Source of the DNA: an uncultured Eubacteriales bacterium
GTDB lineage: Bacteria > Bacillota > Clostridia > Lachnospirales > Lachnospiraceae
Reading direction: 5' to 3'
Assembly (NCBI GenBank): GCA_900314885.1
Contig: OMWY01000014.1
Location: forward strand, 1-64,000
Length of the DNA stretch: 64,000 nucleotides
The translations under genes were made by a program, and so were the position numbers. Of the stretch, positions 1-9,553 are shown in pieces. Position 1 is the first letter of the stretch. Each line of letters starts with the position of its first letter. The notes under the pieces were generated by a model. That model did not search any database and was not told the origin of the DNA. It worked only from the letters and a program-made list of their open reading frames with translations.

Positions 1-69
1 TGGAGCTAAAATTCCAATAAAAACCTGCCGTTCTCGATCTGGAAATATGATACCACAGAATGGGAGGAA

Positions 70-201
70 TTAAAATGCGTATTTATTTGTACCGCTTACC
101 TTAAGGCTACTCATGATGGCTTCAGCTTTACTAATAATTTCCTGCTGTTCAAAAATGTTAACTTCTACTTGCTTTTTGCTCTTTCTTGGTTTATTATTCA
201 T
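70..201 (-). CDS. Small unknown ORF, 43 aa
   Basis: A 43-residue reading frame begins at an ATG preceded by AAGAGG at good spacing. It is lysine-rich at the N-terminus (NNKPRKSKKQ) and otherwise helical-looking, with no cysteine and no signal peptide. It follows the exporter-like ABC gene on the same strand. After its TAA the same frame stays open to the window edge (FLPFCGIIFPDRERQ and on), so it could also be the 5' part of a larger gene broken by a stop codon. I do not recognise the family. Its position after a peptide exporter makes a secreted-peptide role conceivable, but nothing in the sequence proves it. Confidence 0.35.
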   Translation of the reverse strand: MNNKPRKSKKQVEVNIFEQQEIISKAEAIMSSLKVSGTNKYAF

Positions 202-331
202 TTTAGGTACCTCTTGTATCATTAAATTTATACCAACGTGTGAGGTCAGTATAAATCTAGTGTACTTGAGGTATCTTTTTATGTCAACTTATCGGGCCTA
301 TTTATATTATACAGGAAGCTTTCATCAGAAA

Positions 332-1888
332 TTAATACTCGTTCAGATTAATTTTTTCATCAAACATTCTTAGGTATTCTTCGTCAACATTATGTGTAAC
401 CATAATTATAGTCAAATCTTTCCGCAACACCCTTTCTGTAACATACATTTCATTCTCTTTATCAATAGCTGAAAACGGTTCGTCGAGCAACAAAACTTCT
501 TTGCCAGAACACAATGCTCTTAAAATACTCACTAACTGCTGTTCACCGCCGCTCAATTTACTGCAATCTTTTGCATTTATAATATCATTGTACTTTGAAG
601 GAGGAATTATGTCAAACACATCCTTATTAACCTGATAGCTACCATACATTGATATATTGTTTATAAGATCATCTTTATAAATATGATCATCCTGACTGAC
701 AGTGAATATATTATCGTTCAAGGCCCTGCGACTTGGAAGCTGCCCGTTTGTTTTAATTTTTCCTTGCTTCGGTACTATTATACCTGCTATAATTTTTAAC
801 AGTGTACTCTTTCCAATTCCGCTATCACCTATTATAATGTATTTCTTGTCTTTAACAAAGTTATACGAAAATTCTTTTAATATAGTTTTATCGTAGTCAA
901 CAGTTATGTTTTGCAATTCAATATCGCCAACATTAACAATTTCGGATTGACTCTCAGGTTCATTCTCGCTGGAACTTTCATCCAGTACAACAGAGTTTGC
1001 AGTTTTACTAACCGATTTAGCGCCGCTGACGGCGTCCATTATAGTCCTTATTGGAAACATAAAATCCTGAATGTACGCAATTGTTGCAGTTGCTATACCA
1101 ACAGTTATGCTTTTTTTCATAAGCATGACAGCAATTGTAGCAAAAGCCGCAGCATTTATTAGATACATAAAGCTGCCATTCAGGATATTTACCATTGTTT
1201 TGTAACAACCGAAATGAAATCTACTGTCTTCCATTTCATTTAATGAATCCTCATGTTCACGTAGAATATGTCCTGAAGTTCTCGTATCTATAAGATTATA
1301 CCCACCTAACAAGTCTAAGACCTTATCAGTATACAAGCCTGTCTTTTCCAATAGTGTTTGTTTTTTAGTGGCAAATTTCCCGCCAGTGAATTTGGGCAGA
1401 AAAAGACCTATTACCGCTACAGAATAAATGATTATTGCCAATATTGAATTAAGCATAAAAATGTAAATTGCATATACAATTACTCCAGTAACTGCTTCTG
1501 CTATTTCCATGATAAATTCAACATATTCATCACATGCCGCAATATCATTTATGAGCACTGAGTTATATTCTCCGATGCTTTTCTTATAAAAATCATCCGG
1601 ATTCTTCTCAATTATCTGACTAAAATATTCGCTTTTAAGCAATGAAAGGAGTTTCCTGGTTAATTTCCAGGCTCCCTTCTGCGAAATATACTCAGCCACT
1701 GTACTAATAACAATCAGTGCAACGAACATGATTACATATATTAGAACATCATATATTCCATTCTCATATGAACTATCAATCATTATCTTTATGACGTACG
1801 GTAAACCAGCTATAGCTGCCATATATATAAAATTAAATATAAGTCTTATTGTTATTTCTAGCTTACATTGATTTAATACTCTACGCAT
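332..1888 (-). CDS. ABC exporter, fused permease and ATPase, peptide-export type
   Basis: This 518-residue protein joins an N-terminal membrane domain (hydrophobic segments over roughly residues 10-300) to a C-terminal ABC ATPase. Visible motifs are Walker A GDSGIGKSTLL near 354, signature LSGGEQQ near 445, Walker B LLLDEPF near 466 and the H-loop histidine near 499. A single half-transporter of this kind normally homodimerises and exports peptides, bacteriocins or lipids. It is a paralogue of the exporter at 35290-36837, which sits in a RiPP operon, so peptide export is the best inference. A promoter and a dyad element lie just upstream. No peptidase C39 domain is seen. The substrate is unknown. 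Confidence 0.85.
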   Translation of the reverse strand: MRRVLNQCKLEITIRLIFNFIYMAAIAGLPYVIKIMIDSSYENGIYDVLIYVIMFVALIVISTVAEYISQKGAWKLTRKLLSLLKSEYFSQIIEKNPDDFYKKSIGEYNSVLINDIAACDEYVEFIMEIAEAVTGVIVYAIYIFMLNSILAIIIYSVAVIGLFLPKFTGGKFATKKQTLLEKTGLYTDKVLDLLGGYNLIDTRTSGHILREHEDSLNEMEDSRFHFGCYKTMVNILNGSFMYLINAAAFATIAVMLMKKSITVGIATATIAYIQDFMFPIRTIMDAVSGAKSVSKTANSVVLDESSSENEPESQSEIVNVGDIELQNITVDYDKTILKEFSYNFVKDKKYIIIGDSGIGKSTLLKIIAGIIVPKQGKIKTNGQLPSRRALNDNIFTVSQDDHIYKDDLINNISMYGSYQVNKDVFDIIPPSKYNDIINAKDCSKLSGGEQQLVSILRALCSGKEVLLLDEPFSAIDKENEMYVTERVLRKDLTIIMVTHNVDEEYLRMFDEKINLNEY

Positions 1889-1948
1889 ATTACCATCTTT
1901 CTGCCTTAAAAATTTTAAATTAAATACAAACCATCATGTTACAAGTCT

Positions 1949-1977
1949 ATTATATTAGTTGCACAATTATTTTTCAA
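1949..1977 (-). promoter_or_regulatory. Promoter of the first ABC exporter
   Basis: Read on the minus strand, TTGAAA and TATAAT are separated by 17 bases, about 60 bases ahead of the exporter start. This is a near-consensus sigma-A promoter. Confidence 0.7.
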
Positions 1978-1983
1978 CCCCCA

Positions 1984-2020
1984 AATTTGGAATATTACTG
2001 CTATGAAATTATTCCAAATT
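1984..2020. promoter_or_regulatory. Dyad operator upstream of the exporter promoter
   Basis: AATTTGGAATA and its exact complement TATTCCAAATT form 11-base arms with a 15-base spacer, ending just upstream of the exporter -35 box. Placement suggests an activator site. A second dyad with the same GGAAT core (ATGGAAT, spacer, ATTCCAT) lies at 2110-2129. The binding protein is unknown. Confidence 0.5.
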
Positions 2021-2170
2021 CGTATCACCAGAGCAAGTTTTCTGTTATATTATAATGTCTTATTTTAGCGTACTTTTCGGGATGGAACGTTATGTCAATA
2101 TTTACTATAATGGAATCAACTTATTCCATATCCGTTAATACATCTGTCATAGTATCCCTCGCTGAATAAG

Positions 2171-2195
2171 CAAAAGACGCGGATAATTCCGCGCC
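2171..2195 (-). terminator. Rho-independent terminator after chemoreceptor 1
   Basis: On the minus strand GCGCGGA-ATTA-TCCGCGT is followed by CTTTTG, shortly after the chemoreceptor stop codon. Confidence 0.65.
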
Positions 2196-2221
2196 TCTTG
2201 TTCAATGCTAATACAATATTT

Positions 2222-3985
2222 TTATGCCACTTTAATTTTAAATGCTTCGATAAGCTTTGAAAGCTCAGCGGACTGGTCGGTTAATTCCTGCGACACAGCG
2301 CTCGACTCCTCGGCGGTAGCGGAGTTGTTCTGAACTACATTTGATATCTGCTCTATGCCCTTCTCGATTTCTTCCATATGGGCTACCTGCTCGTTCGCAA
2401 GATCTCCCGACTTCTTCATGACGTCAGCTACATTATTTACAGATTCCTGCATATCGGTAAGGGCCGCTGTGGTCTCGCCTACAACCTTATTACCATTATC
2501 AATCTCAGCAAGCGTATCATTTATTAGCTGATGCGTGCTCTTAGCCGCGTCAGTACTCTGGTTAGCCAGCTGACTTATCTCATCGGCCACTACCGCAAAG
2601 CCTCTGCCGGCTTCACCTGCGCGGGCAGCCTCGATAGAAGCGTTAAGGGCAAGAAGGGAAGTCTGTCTTGCGATAGCTTCAATATTATTGGTAATCTGCT
2701 CTATCTTCTTGCTAGCCTCGGTAATTCTTGTCATAGCCTCGGTCACTTCGTTCATCTTGTCAGCCGACTGGGCAGCCTTGTCCTTTACCTCGCCTGACAT
2801 TTCCACGGATTGCTCGGAAGAATCAGCCATCTGCCTTGTCTGCTCTGTTACCGTATTGATGGAAGCTGTGAGTTCCTCAACCGCTGCTGCCTGATCCTGA
2901 CTGCCGCTCGCAAGATCATTCGCGCCTTTGCTCATATTTGAAGCACCTTCGGCGACCGCCTCAGAGCTCTGCTGGACATTTCCAAGTGTCTCTGAAAGAT
3001 TATCGGCTATTCTGTCAAATGATTCTCTTATCGTTACATAGTCGCCTATATAGAGCTCCGGCCTGTCGGTACCGTGCGAAAAATCGCGATTTGAAAATCT
3101 CTCAAGTGTCTCTATTACATCCTTAACGATATCCGAAATCATGGAGGTAGACTTCGAAAGGTCGCCGGCGAGACGGCCAAGCTCATCATTTTCATGATAG
3201 TCAATATTAATATTGAGACTTCCTGCTGCCATATCATCCGATCCCTTCATGATTGCGGAAACCGGTTTCATGATAGCTGTCGCAAGGTCGTTTCTGCTCT
3301 TTCTCATTACTCTAAGTGTCAGCGCAATCAATACAACCGCAGCAAGCGCAAGCGCTATGCAGACCGCTGTGCTTACCTTGTAGTTCATTAACCAGTAAGA
3401 GTCAAGGTCATCACCTATATCCTTGAGATCATCATCCACTGCCTCAATAGAAGGATACAACGTGTCATTAAAGAAACTTAATGACTCGGAATATTTATCG
3501 TTAACGTCGGTAGACGCAAACGCGGCATTTACAACTGCCTTAGAATACTCATCAAGTTTAGTTTCAAGAGTTTCACCGTTTGCGACAACAGTATCTATAT
3601 CAGATGACAGCTGAGAGAGCTTGGTCTTATCGGTGTAAACCTTGCCAAGCTTCTTGAGCTCACTCTGGAGAGACTCAATATTGTCTTCAGTCTCAGCGAG
3701 ATGCTCGTCGCGTTCATCCTTGCCGTCAGCCGAAAGAACCCAGAGATAGTTCTTCGAAAGCTTCTGAACGTTCATTCTAAGCTTCTGCGCTTCATGATCT
3801 GCCTCATAAGCCTTGTTATAAAGGTTGCTTGATTCTGAAATGGAAAGCACAAGTGCCACAATAAGGAGTATAACCGTAATTATACAGTACTTCCCTATTT
3901 TCTTAAAAATAGCCTGAATCTTGCCAGCCAGGCCGTTTGGCGAAAGCTTTGGCATCTCTGCCGTATTTTCCTTCTTTGAAGACAT
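2222..3985 (-). CDS. Methyl-accepting chemotaxis protein
   Basis: This is a 587-residue chemoreceptor. The first membrane segment (IITVILLIVALVLSI) lies near residues 35-50. It is followed by a helical extracytoplasmic bundle, a second membrane segment near 195-220, a HAMP linker, and the long coiled-coil signalling domain with the conserved hairpin tip ([20 protein letters not shown] region). It would sense a ligand outside the cell and control CheA. Start: an ATG preceded by AAGGAGG. It stands alone between two terminators with its own promoter, and no che genes are nearby. The ligand is unknown. Confidence 0.93.
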   Translation of the reverse strand: MSSKKENTAEMPKLSPNGLAGKIQAIFKKIGKYCIITVILLIVALVLSISESSNLYNKAYEADHEAQKLRMNVQKLSKNYLWVLSADGKDERDEHLAETEDNIESLQSELKKLGKVYTDKTKLSQLSSDIDTVVANGETLETKLDEYSKAVVNAAFASTDVNDKYSESLSFFNDTLYPSIEAVDDDLKDIGDDLDSYWLMNYKVSTAVCIALALAAVVLIALTLRVMRKSRNDLATAIMKPVSAIMKGSDDMAAGSLNINIDYHENDELGRLAGDLSKSTSMISDIVKDVIETLERFSNRDFSHGTDRPELYIGDYVTIRESFDRIADNLSETLGNVQQSSEAVAEGASNMSKGANDLASGSQDQAAAVEELTASINTVTEQTRQMADSSEQSVEMSGEVKDKAAQSADKMNEVTEAMTRITEASKKIEQITNNIEAIARQTSLLALNASIEAARAGEAGRGFAVVADEISQLANQSTDAAKSTHQLINDTLAEIDNGNKVVGETTAALTDMQESVNNVADVMKKSGDLANEQVAHMEEIEKGIEQISNVVQNNSATAEESSAVSQELTDQSAELSKLIEAFKIKVA

Positions 3986-4051
3986 ACTTATACAACCTCC
4001 TTAAAATGTATTGTATTCGTGGTTTTCGCCACACGCATTCACTTATCATGT

Positions 4052-4080
4052 ATTATACTATTGTAATAGCAAATATTCAA
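4052..4080 (-). promoter_or_regulatory. Promoter of chemoreceptor 1
   Basis: TTGAAT, 17 bases, TATAAT on the minus strand, about 70 bases before the start codon. Confidence 0.6.
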
Positions 4081-4114
4081 GGTAAAAAAGCAAAGATTTT
4101 GACAGAATATTATA

Positions 4115-4154
4115 CAAAAAGCAGAAAGAGTTCACATTTCTGTGAACTCTTTCT
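4115..4154 (-). terminator. Terminator of the trp operon
   Basis: A perfect 14-base stem AGAAAGAGTTCACA with loop GAAA is followed by GCTTTTT on the minus strand, immediately after the trpA stop. Confidence 0.85.
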
Positions 4155-4156
4155 TC

Positions 4157-4924
4157 TCATGCATCCTTCATCTCTTTTACGTAGTCATAAATGTATGGTC
4201 CCGCCTCGTTTCCGTACTTTTCAACAAGCTTCACGATAGCTGAACCTACTATGGCTCCGTCAGCGATCTCATACATCCTATGGGCCTGTTCAGGGCTGTG
4301 GATGCCGAAGCCGACTGCAACGGGCGTATCGGTAACTTCACGAATGCTTTTTATTATAGAAGTAAGATCTGTCTTTATCTCATTCCTTACGCCTGTAACA
4401 CCCATAGACGATACAAGATAAATAAAGCCCTTAGCGTCAGCGGCTATCTTCTTAATCCTGTCTTCACTGGTAGGAGCGATCATAGAAATTACATCAACTC
4501 CATGGCTAGCCGCAATATCTGTGCACTCCCCCTTTTCCTCGTAAGGAAGATCCGGAATAATTATGCCGCTTATTCCGACTGTCTCGCATTTAGAAAAGAA
4601 TTTCTCATATCCATAGTGATAAACAGGATTGAGATAGGTCATAAATACGAGAGGCATCGCGGTCTTTGTGCGGAGATCTTTAACCATATCGAAGACGCCG
4701 TCAGTGGTCGTCCCATTTTCAAGGCTCCTTAAATCCGCCTCCTGAATAACCACTCCCTCGGCGATAGGATCGGAAAAAGGAATACCAATCTCAACCAGGT
4801 CAGCTCCGGCCTTCTCCATTTCAAGAATAAATTTTTCTGTGTTATCAAGGCCGGCGTCACCGGCAGTAATAAAAGGGATAAAAGCCTTCCCATTTTTAAA
4901 TGCGTCGCTTACTTTTTTAATCAT
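4157..4924 (-). CDS. trpA: Tryptophan synthase alpha subunit
   Basis: TrpA cleaves indole-3-glycerol phosphate to indole and glyceraldehyde-3-phosphate and passes indole to TrpB. The 255-residue product shows the alpha-subunit signature [10 protein letters not shown] with catalytic Glu45, the FITAGD strand, and a downstream catalytic-loop Asp in LPYEEKGE context. I start at the ATG giving MIKKVSDAF, because the longer frame upstream is the overlap with trpB; the two genes overlap by 8 bases. It is the last gene of the trp operon and is followed by a strong terminator. Length matches the family. Confidence 0.96.
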   Translation of the reverse strand: MIKKVSDAFKNGKAFIPFITAGDAGLDNTEKFILEMEKAGADLVEIGIPFSDPIAEGVVIQEADLRSLENGTTTDGVFDMVKDLRTKTAMPLVFMTYLNPVYHYGYEKFFSKCETVGISGIIIPDLPYEEKGECTDIAASHGVDVISMIAPTSEDRIKKIAADAKGFIYLVSSMGVTGVRNEIKTDLTSIIKSIREVTDTPVAVGFGIHSPEQAHRMYEIADGAIVGSAIVKLVEKYGNEAGPYIYDYVKEMKDA

Positions 4925-6101
4925 GGATATCCACCCCCCTGTATCTCGCAATCGCGGCTACATCCTTGTCACCACGGCCCGAAAGATTAATTATTATTAT
5001 ATCATCCTTTTCCATGGTCGGCGCTATCTTTAAGGCATGGGCTACTGCGTGAGCGCTCTCGATAGCGCAGATAATTCCTTCGGTTTTAGCGAGGTATTCA
5101 AAGGCATTTACCGCCTCATCATCTGTTACGGGAACGTATTCGGCCCTGCCAGTCTCATGCAAATACGCGTGCTCAGGCCCGATTCCCGGATAATCTAGCC
5201 CAGCTGAAATGGAATAAACAGGCGCTATCTGACCATATTCATTCTGACAGAAGAGAGATTTCATTCCGTGAAATACTCCCATGGAGCCGGTAGAAATCGT
5301 TGCTGCCGTAAGCCCTGTATCTACTCCTCGCCCCGCAGCCTCGCAACCGATTAATCTTACGTCTTTATCATTAATAAAATTATAAAATGCCCCGATAGCG
5401 TTGCTGCCACCGCCAACACAGGCGATTACAGCAGTCGGAAGCTTCCCCTCAGCCTCAAGAATCTGCTCTCTTGCTTCCTTAGAAATTACCGACTGAAAAT
5501 CACGTACAATAGTCGGAAACGGATGTGGACCCATGCATGAACCCAATACATAGTGAGTATCGTCAACACGGTTAGCCCACTCACGCATGGTCTCATTTAC
5601 TGCGTCCTTTAGTACCTGAGACCCGCTCTCAACCGCGTGAACCTTGGCTCCCAAGAGTTCCATCCTGTAGACATTAAGAGCCTGGCGCTCACAATCCTTC
5701 TTACCCATAAAGACCTCGCACTCAAGGCCCATTAGGGCGGCTACGGTCGCTGTAGCGACACCATGCTGGCCCGCTCCGGTTTCCGCAATTACTCTTGTTT
5801 TCCCCATTTTCTTAGCGAGAAGACATTGGCCTAATACGTTATTTATTTTGTGAGCTCCCGTATGATTTAAATCTTCTCTTTTTAAATAAATTTTCGCGCC
5901 ACCCAGGTCCTCTTCCATTTTTTTTGCATGGTATAATAGCGAAGGGCGGTTAGCGTAATTTTTAAATAAATCATCAAGTTCCGCTACAAAATCAGGATCG
6001 TCCTTGTAGTGGTTGTAAGCCTTTTCAAGCTTGATCAATTCGTTCATAAGAGTCTCCGGCACGTACTGACCGCCGAATTCGCCAAATCTTCCGTTACTCA
6101 T
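4917..6101 (-). CDS. trpB: Tryptophan synthase beta subunit
   Basis: TrpB condenses indole with serine using pyridoxal phosphate. The 394-residue protein carries the cofactor lysine in HTGAHK (Lys85) and the phosphate-binding GGGSNAIG loop, with the [12 protein letters not shown]-terminus typical of the TrpB1 class. Start: an ATG after GGAGTGAAAT, overlapping the trpF stop as ATGA. It is translationally coupled between trpF and trpA. Confidence 0.97.
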   Translation of the reverse strand: MSNGRFGEFGGQYVPETLMNELIKLEKAYNHYKDDPDFVAELDDLFKNYANRPSLLYHAKKMEEDLGGAKIYLKREDLNHTGAHKINNVLGQCLLAKKMGKTRVIAETGAGQHGVATATVAALMGLECEVFMGKKDCERQALNVYRMELLGAKVHAVESGSQVLKDAVNETMREWANRVDDTHYVLGSCMGPHPFPTIVRDFQSVISKEAREQILEAEGKLPTAVIACVGGGSNAIGAFYNFINDKDVRLIGCEAAGRGVDTGLTAATISTGSMGVFHGMKSLFCQNEYGQIAPVYSISAGLDYPGIGPEHAYLHETGRAEYVPVTDDEAVNAFEYLAKTEGIICAIESAHAVAHALKIAPTMEKDDIIIINLSGRGDKDVAAIARYRGVDIHD

Positions 6102-6706
6102 ATTTCACTCCTTACTGCGTTAATTATCTCTTTTACTTTACTTTCATCCTTATAGCCGTCCGTCTCGACAGAGCTTGATACGTCGACGGCATAGGGCTTA
6201 TATTTCTTTATTACCTTGCTGACGTTTGAAATATTAATTCCCCCCGCCATAAAAAATGGTCTTATATTATTAATTAATCCCCAGTCGAATGTCTCTCCGG
6301 TGCCTCCCTTTCCGTTATCAAGAAGAATAAGGTCAGCGCTGCTTTCATTTGCCTTTTTAATATCATTTTCGTCTTTAATTGAAAATGCCTTGATGACTTT
6401 TATTTTATCCGGTAATTTTTCTATTAATTCTCTTATATAAGCCTCACTCTCATCTCCGTGAAGCTGTATATATTCGAACAAGCTAAGTCTTACGCCTTCT
6501 AAGATATGGTCTATCTCAGCATTTACGAATACACCGACCGGAATTATTTCTTCTGATAAATACGGTCTTAATTTCCCTATATCATCGTACGAAATAAATC
6601 TTTTTCTCATCGGGTCACATATAAATCCGACGAAGTCCGGCTTGTATTTATTTACGATTTCTATATCTTCCTTCCGCCTGAGTCCGCATATTTTTATTTT
6701 GCTCAT
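6098..6706 (-). CDS. trpF: Phosphoribosylanthranilate isomerase
   Basis: TrpF converts phosphoribosylanthranilate to the carboxyphenylamino-deoxyribulose phosphate, the third step from anthranilate to tryptophan. The 202-residue barrel starts KIKICGLRR with the catalytic cysteine, has the catalytic aspartate region [16 protein letters not shown] and ends with the phosphate-binding AGGINISNV and [10 protein letters not shown] strands. It overlaps trpC and trpB by 4 bases (ATGA) on each side, so it is coupled to both. It is separate from trpC here, not fused as in enterobacteria. Confidence 0.95.
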   Translation of the reverse strand: MSKIKICGLRRKEDIEIVNKYKPDFVGFICDPMRKRFISYDDIGKLRPYLSEEIIPVGVFVNAEIDHILEGVRLSLFEYIQLHGDESEAYIRELIEKLPDKIKVIKAFSIKDENDIKKANESSADLILLDNGKGGTGETFDWGLINNIRPFFMAGGINISNVSKVIKKYKPYAVDVSSSVETDGYKDESKVKEIINAVRSEI

Positions 6707-7488
6707 AGGCAGAGACTCCGTAGCTCCGCGAGTTTTGCTTTTTTATCCGGAGCTCTCATAAGTGTCTCCCCGACCAGAACGGCATTTACTCCCATGTCAT
6801 ATAATTTCTTCACATCCTCCGCGGTTTTTATCCCGCTTTCAGATACAAATATTATATCATCAGGGACGAGAGAACGAAGCCTTCCGGCATTTCCGGTGTC
6901 TACGGAAAAATCTTTTAAATTCCGGTTATTCACCCCTATAATTTTCGCTCCGGCGGCTTCGGCCCTCTTTATTTCCTCCTCGTCATGGGCTTCAACGAGG
7001 GCTGAGAGGCCGAGGTCTTCAGCTATTTCGCCGTATTCCTTAAGCTGCTCATCCGAAAGAATAGCGCATATAAGGAGCACCGCTGAAGCGCCCAGGAGCT
7101 TTGCCTCATATATCTGATATTCAGATACAGTAAAATCCTTTCTGAGGAGTGGAGTCGAAACCTCATTTGCTATTTCCCGAAGATACTTTTCGCTCCCGAG
7201 AAAATATTCAGGCTCGGTCAGGACCGATATTGCGGAGGCTCCTGCGCTTTCATAATCCTTAGCGATATCAAGGTAAGGAAAATCCTCCGCTATAATTCCC
7301 TTTGATGGGGAGGCCTTTTTCACTTCGCATATAAAATTCATGCCGGGCCTTGAAAGGTTTTTATAGAATTTATTTTCCTCAAGCCTTGGCGTACTTATAG
7401 CTCTCCTCTTGATTTCTTCAAGCGGAAGTTCGCTTTCGGCTGCCTGTACTCTTAGAACTGCCTTATCCCTCAGCGTATCAAGTATCAT
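6703..7488 (-). CDS. trpC: Indole-3-glycerol phosphate synthase
   Basis: TrpC closes the indole ring with loss of CO2. The 261-residue protein has the family landmarks: ICEVKKASPSKG (catalytic lysine region), SVLTEPEYFLGS, LLRKDFTVSEYQIYEAK, and IGVNNRNLKDFSVD, ending with the SESGIKTAEDV and AVLVGETLM phosphate-binding strands. Start: an ATG after CAGGAG. It lies 28 bases after trpD and overlaps trpF by 4 bases. Confidence 0.96.
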   Translation of the reverse strand: MILDTLRDKAVLRVQAAESELPLEEIKRRAISTPRLEENKFYKNLSRPGMNFICEVKKASPSKGIIAEDFPYLDIAKDYESAGASAISVLTEPEYFLGSEKYLREIANEVSTPLLRKDFTVSEYQIYEAKLLGASAVLLICAILSDEQLKEYGEIAEDLGLSALVEAHDEEEIKRAEAAGAKIIGVNNRNLKDFSVDTGNAGRLRSLVPDDIIFVSESGIKTAEDVKKLYDMGVNAVLVGETLMRAPDKKAKLAELRSLCL

Positions 7489-7516
7489 AACTACTCCTGT
7501 AAATACTCAGACTCAG

Positions 7517-8527
7517 TTAAATTTCAAGGTTTGTGAGCCTTACAAATTCATCAAGCTGCTTCGTTGCCTTACCGCTGTCTATCATTTCAGCAGCCTTCTC
7601 AATTCCGTCTTTTATACTTATTCCTTCTACTATATGGAAGGCCGCAGCCGAATTAAGAAGGACTGCGTCTCTCTTAGGCCCCTTTTCACCCGCAAGTATT
7701 TTCCTTGCGATCTCAGCATTTTCAGCAGGAGTTCCACCAATTATATCTTCCTTTTTGGCCCTTGTGAGTCCAAAATCCTCGGGGCTGATTACATAATCGT
7801 TAAATGCTCCGTCATTTATCTCGCAAACTGTAGTTGCCGAGCTTATTGATATTTCATCGAGGCAGTCCTGACCATATACTACCATACCCTTCTTTACTCC
7901 AAGCTTTGAAAGGACTCTCGCAAGCGGTCTAACAAGGCTTTCGTCATATACACCGAGAAGCTGGTAGGTAGCGCCCGCAGGGTTTGTAAGTGGTCCCAAA
8001 ATATTAAAAATAGTCGGCATAGGAAGTTCTTTTCTTACAGGAGCGACGTATTTCATCGATAGGTGATAATTCTGGGCAAAAAGGAAACAGAAATTTATCT
8101 GATCTAATATTGCTTTAGACCTCGCAGGGCTTATCGCAAGCTTCGCGCCGAGCGCCTCGAGGCAGTCAGCGGTACCGCATTTACTTGTGGCTGCCCTGTT
8201 GCCGTGCTTCGCGACCTTAATTCCCGCTGACGAAACTATAATGGCGCTTACGGTTGAAATGTTAAAGGTTCCCGCCTTATCGCCGCCTGTTCCGACTATT
8301 TCAAGCACAGGCGCGTCATTTAAGAATTTCTCGCAATGATTTCTCATGCCCCTCGCGCAAGCTGTAATTTCATCTACTGTCGCGCCTTTTTCTGCTAATG
8401 CGGTTAGAAACGCGCTCATCTGGATATCGCTGGTCTTTCCACCCATTATCTCATCCATAGCGCCTTCAGCAAGTTCTTCGCTGAGATCTTCTCTTGCGAC
8501 TAATTTAATTATTGCTTCCTTTATCAT
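7517..8527 (-). CDS. trpD: Anthranilate phosphoribosyltransferase
   Basis: TrpD transfers phosphoribose from PRPP to anthranilate. The PRPP loop [14 protein letters not shown] and the downstream [15 protein letters not shown] motif are intact. The frame has two possible ATGs six bases apart. I prefer MIKEAIIKL (start 8527), because AGGAGGG is then eight bases upstream instead of nearly touching the start. Product about 336 residues, normal for the family. It is unfused from trpG, which lies just upstream. Confidence 0.95.
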   Translation of the reverse strand: MIKEAIIKLVAREDLSEELAEGAMDEIMGGKTSDIQMSAFLTALAEKGATVDEITACARGMRNHCEKFLNDAPVLEIVGTGGDKAGTFNISTVSAIIVSSAGIKVAKHGNRAATSKCGTADCLEALGAKLAISPARSKAILDQINFCFLFAQNYHLSMKYVAPVRKELPMPTIFNILGPLTNPAGATYQLLGVYDESLVRPLARVLSKLGVKKGMVVYGQDCLDEISISSATTVCEINDGAFNDYVISPEDFGLTRAKKEDIIGGTPAENAEIARKILAGEKGPKRDAVLLNSAAAFHIVEGISIKDGIEKAAEMIDSGKATKQLDEFVRLTNLEI

Positions 8528-8565
8528 TTTCATGCCCTCCTGAAATACTAATATATATTTTTATA

Positions 8566-9132
8566 TCAATATGTTACAAAGTTTCTAAGAATTTCTTTCC
8601 CGTGCTCTGTCATTATTGATTCCGGATGGAACTGGAGTCCGAAAATAGGATAATCCTTATGCTCCACCGCCATAACCTCGCCGTCATCTGTCCTTGCGGT
8701 TATTTTTAGAGAATCAGGCATTTCGTCAAGGTCGGCTGCAAGCGAATGGTATCTGGCAGCCTTTATTTTCCCGGGAATTCCCTTAAACATTACGCTCTCA
8801 TTATCAAGGCTTATTATTGACTGCTTACCGTGCATCAGTTTTTTAGCGTAGGTTATTTTCCCTTTAAACGCTTCGCAAATAGCCTGATGGCCGAGACAGA
8901 TACCAAGAAGCGGAATTCTCTTCCCTAATTTCAAAATCACTTCCTCGCAAACGCCCGCGTCACACGGCCTTCCGGGGCCGGGCGATACAATGATTTTTGA
9001 GGGATTGAGGTTTGCTATTTCATCTACCGTAAGCTCATCATTTCTAATAACCTTAATGTCCGGATTAAGCTCTCCTATATACTGGTAGAGGTTATAGGAG
9101 AAGCTGTCGTAATTATCAATCAGTAATATCAT
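8566..9132 (-). CDS. trpG: Anthranilate synthase glutamine amidotransferase subunit
   Basis: TrpG supplies ammonia from glutamine to TrpE. The 188-residue class I amidotransferase begins MILLIDNYDSFSYNL, has the nucleophile in LGICLGHQAI and the His-Glu pair in FGLQFHPESI. The frame stays open further upstream, but that part lies in the T-box terminator; the ATG at 9132 has AGGAG before it. It is the first gene of the trp operon. Its partner trpE is encoded about 10 kb away under a different promoter. It might also serve folate (pabA) synthesis, which is common in Firmicutes. Confidence 0.95.
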   Translation of the reverse strand: MILLIDNYDSFSYNLYQYIGELNPDIKVIRNDELTVDEIANLNPSKIIVSPGPGRPCDAGVCEEVILKLGKRIPLLGICLGHQAICEAFKGKITYAKKLMHGKQSIISLDNESVMFKGIPGKIKAARYHSLAADLDEMPDSLKITARTDDGEVMAVEHKDYPIFGLQFHPESIMTEHGKEILRNFVTY

Positions 9133-9145
9133 AAGCGCTCCTAAC

Positions 9146-9455
9146 AAAAAAGTCCCTGACAGACCTGAGCCCAATATGCTCCAAGCCTGCCAGGGGCAGA
9201 ATAAACTTATTCCACGGTGCCACCCTGACTGACGCAATAAAATCGCGCCATCTCTGCGAGATACCATCATATCTCCGGCAACTGACGTATGCCAACACGT
9301 CGTGTGATACTAAGCACAAATTATGTGCCTTTCCCCACGCCCTCAGCGGTCCATTTACGAACCGGCTCTCTGCCCCACTCTCACCTTAAGGGACTCTCTG
9401 TAAGCGCCTCTGATCGTTTTATCTCCGCATCAACGGTTTGTGTCTTTATTAAATT
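9146..9455 (-). ncRNA. Trp-specific T-box leader
   Basis: On the minus strand the leader contains the near-invariant T-box AGGGTGGCACCGTGG (9212-9226), which pairs with the acceptor end of uncharged tRNA. A specifier-loop context AAATGGACCGC puts a UGG tryptophan codon at 9351-9353. A long terminator hairpin follows (9152-9196) with six Us, ending 14 bases before trpG. Uncharged tRNA-Trp should favour the antiterminator and switch on trpGDCFBA. The 5' boundary is set from the promoter and is approximate. Confidence 0.92.
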
Positions 9456-9461
9456 GTCCTT

Positions 9462-9491
9462 ACTTTACCACACATGAGTGCGTTATGTCAA
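9462..9491 (-). promoter_or_regulatory. Promoter of the trp operon
   Basis: TTGACA, 18 bases, TAAAGT on the minus strand, ahead of the T-box. The -10 lies in GTGGTAAAG, a 9-mer also found in the palindrome over the trpE promoter. Confidence 0.75.
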
Positions 9492-9553
9492 GTGGTTTTG
9501 CTATAACGGATAGTTATAGTATCTATTCTGTAATGTTTTCTCTTTCAACCACT

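Noticed and set aside
9133..9270. 46-codon N-terminal extension of trpG
   Set aside because: It lies in the T-box antiterminator/terminator and has no conserved sequence; AGGAG precedes the inner ATG.
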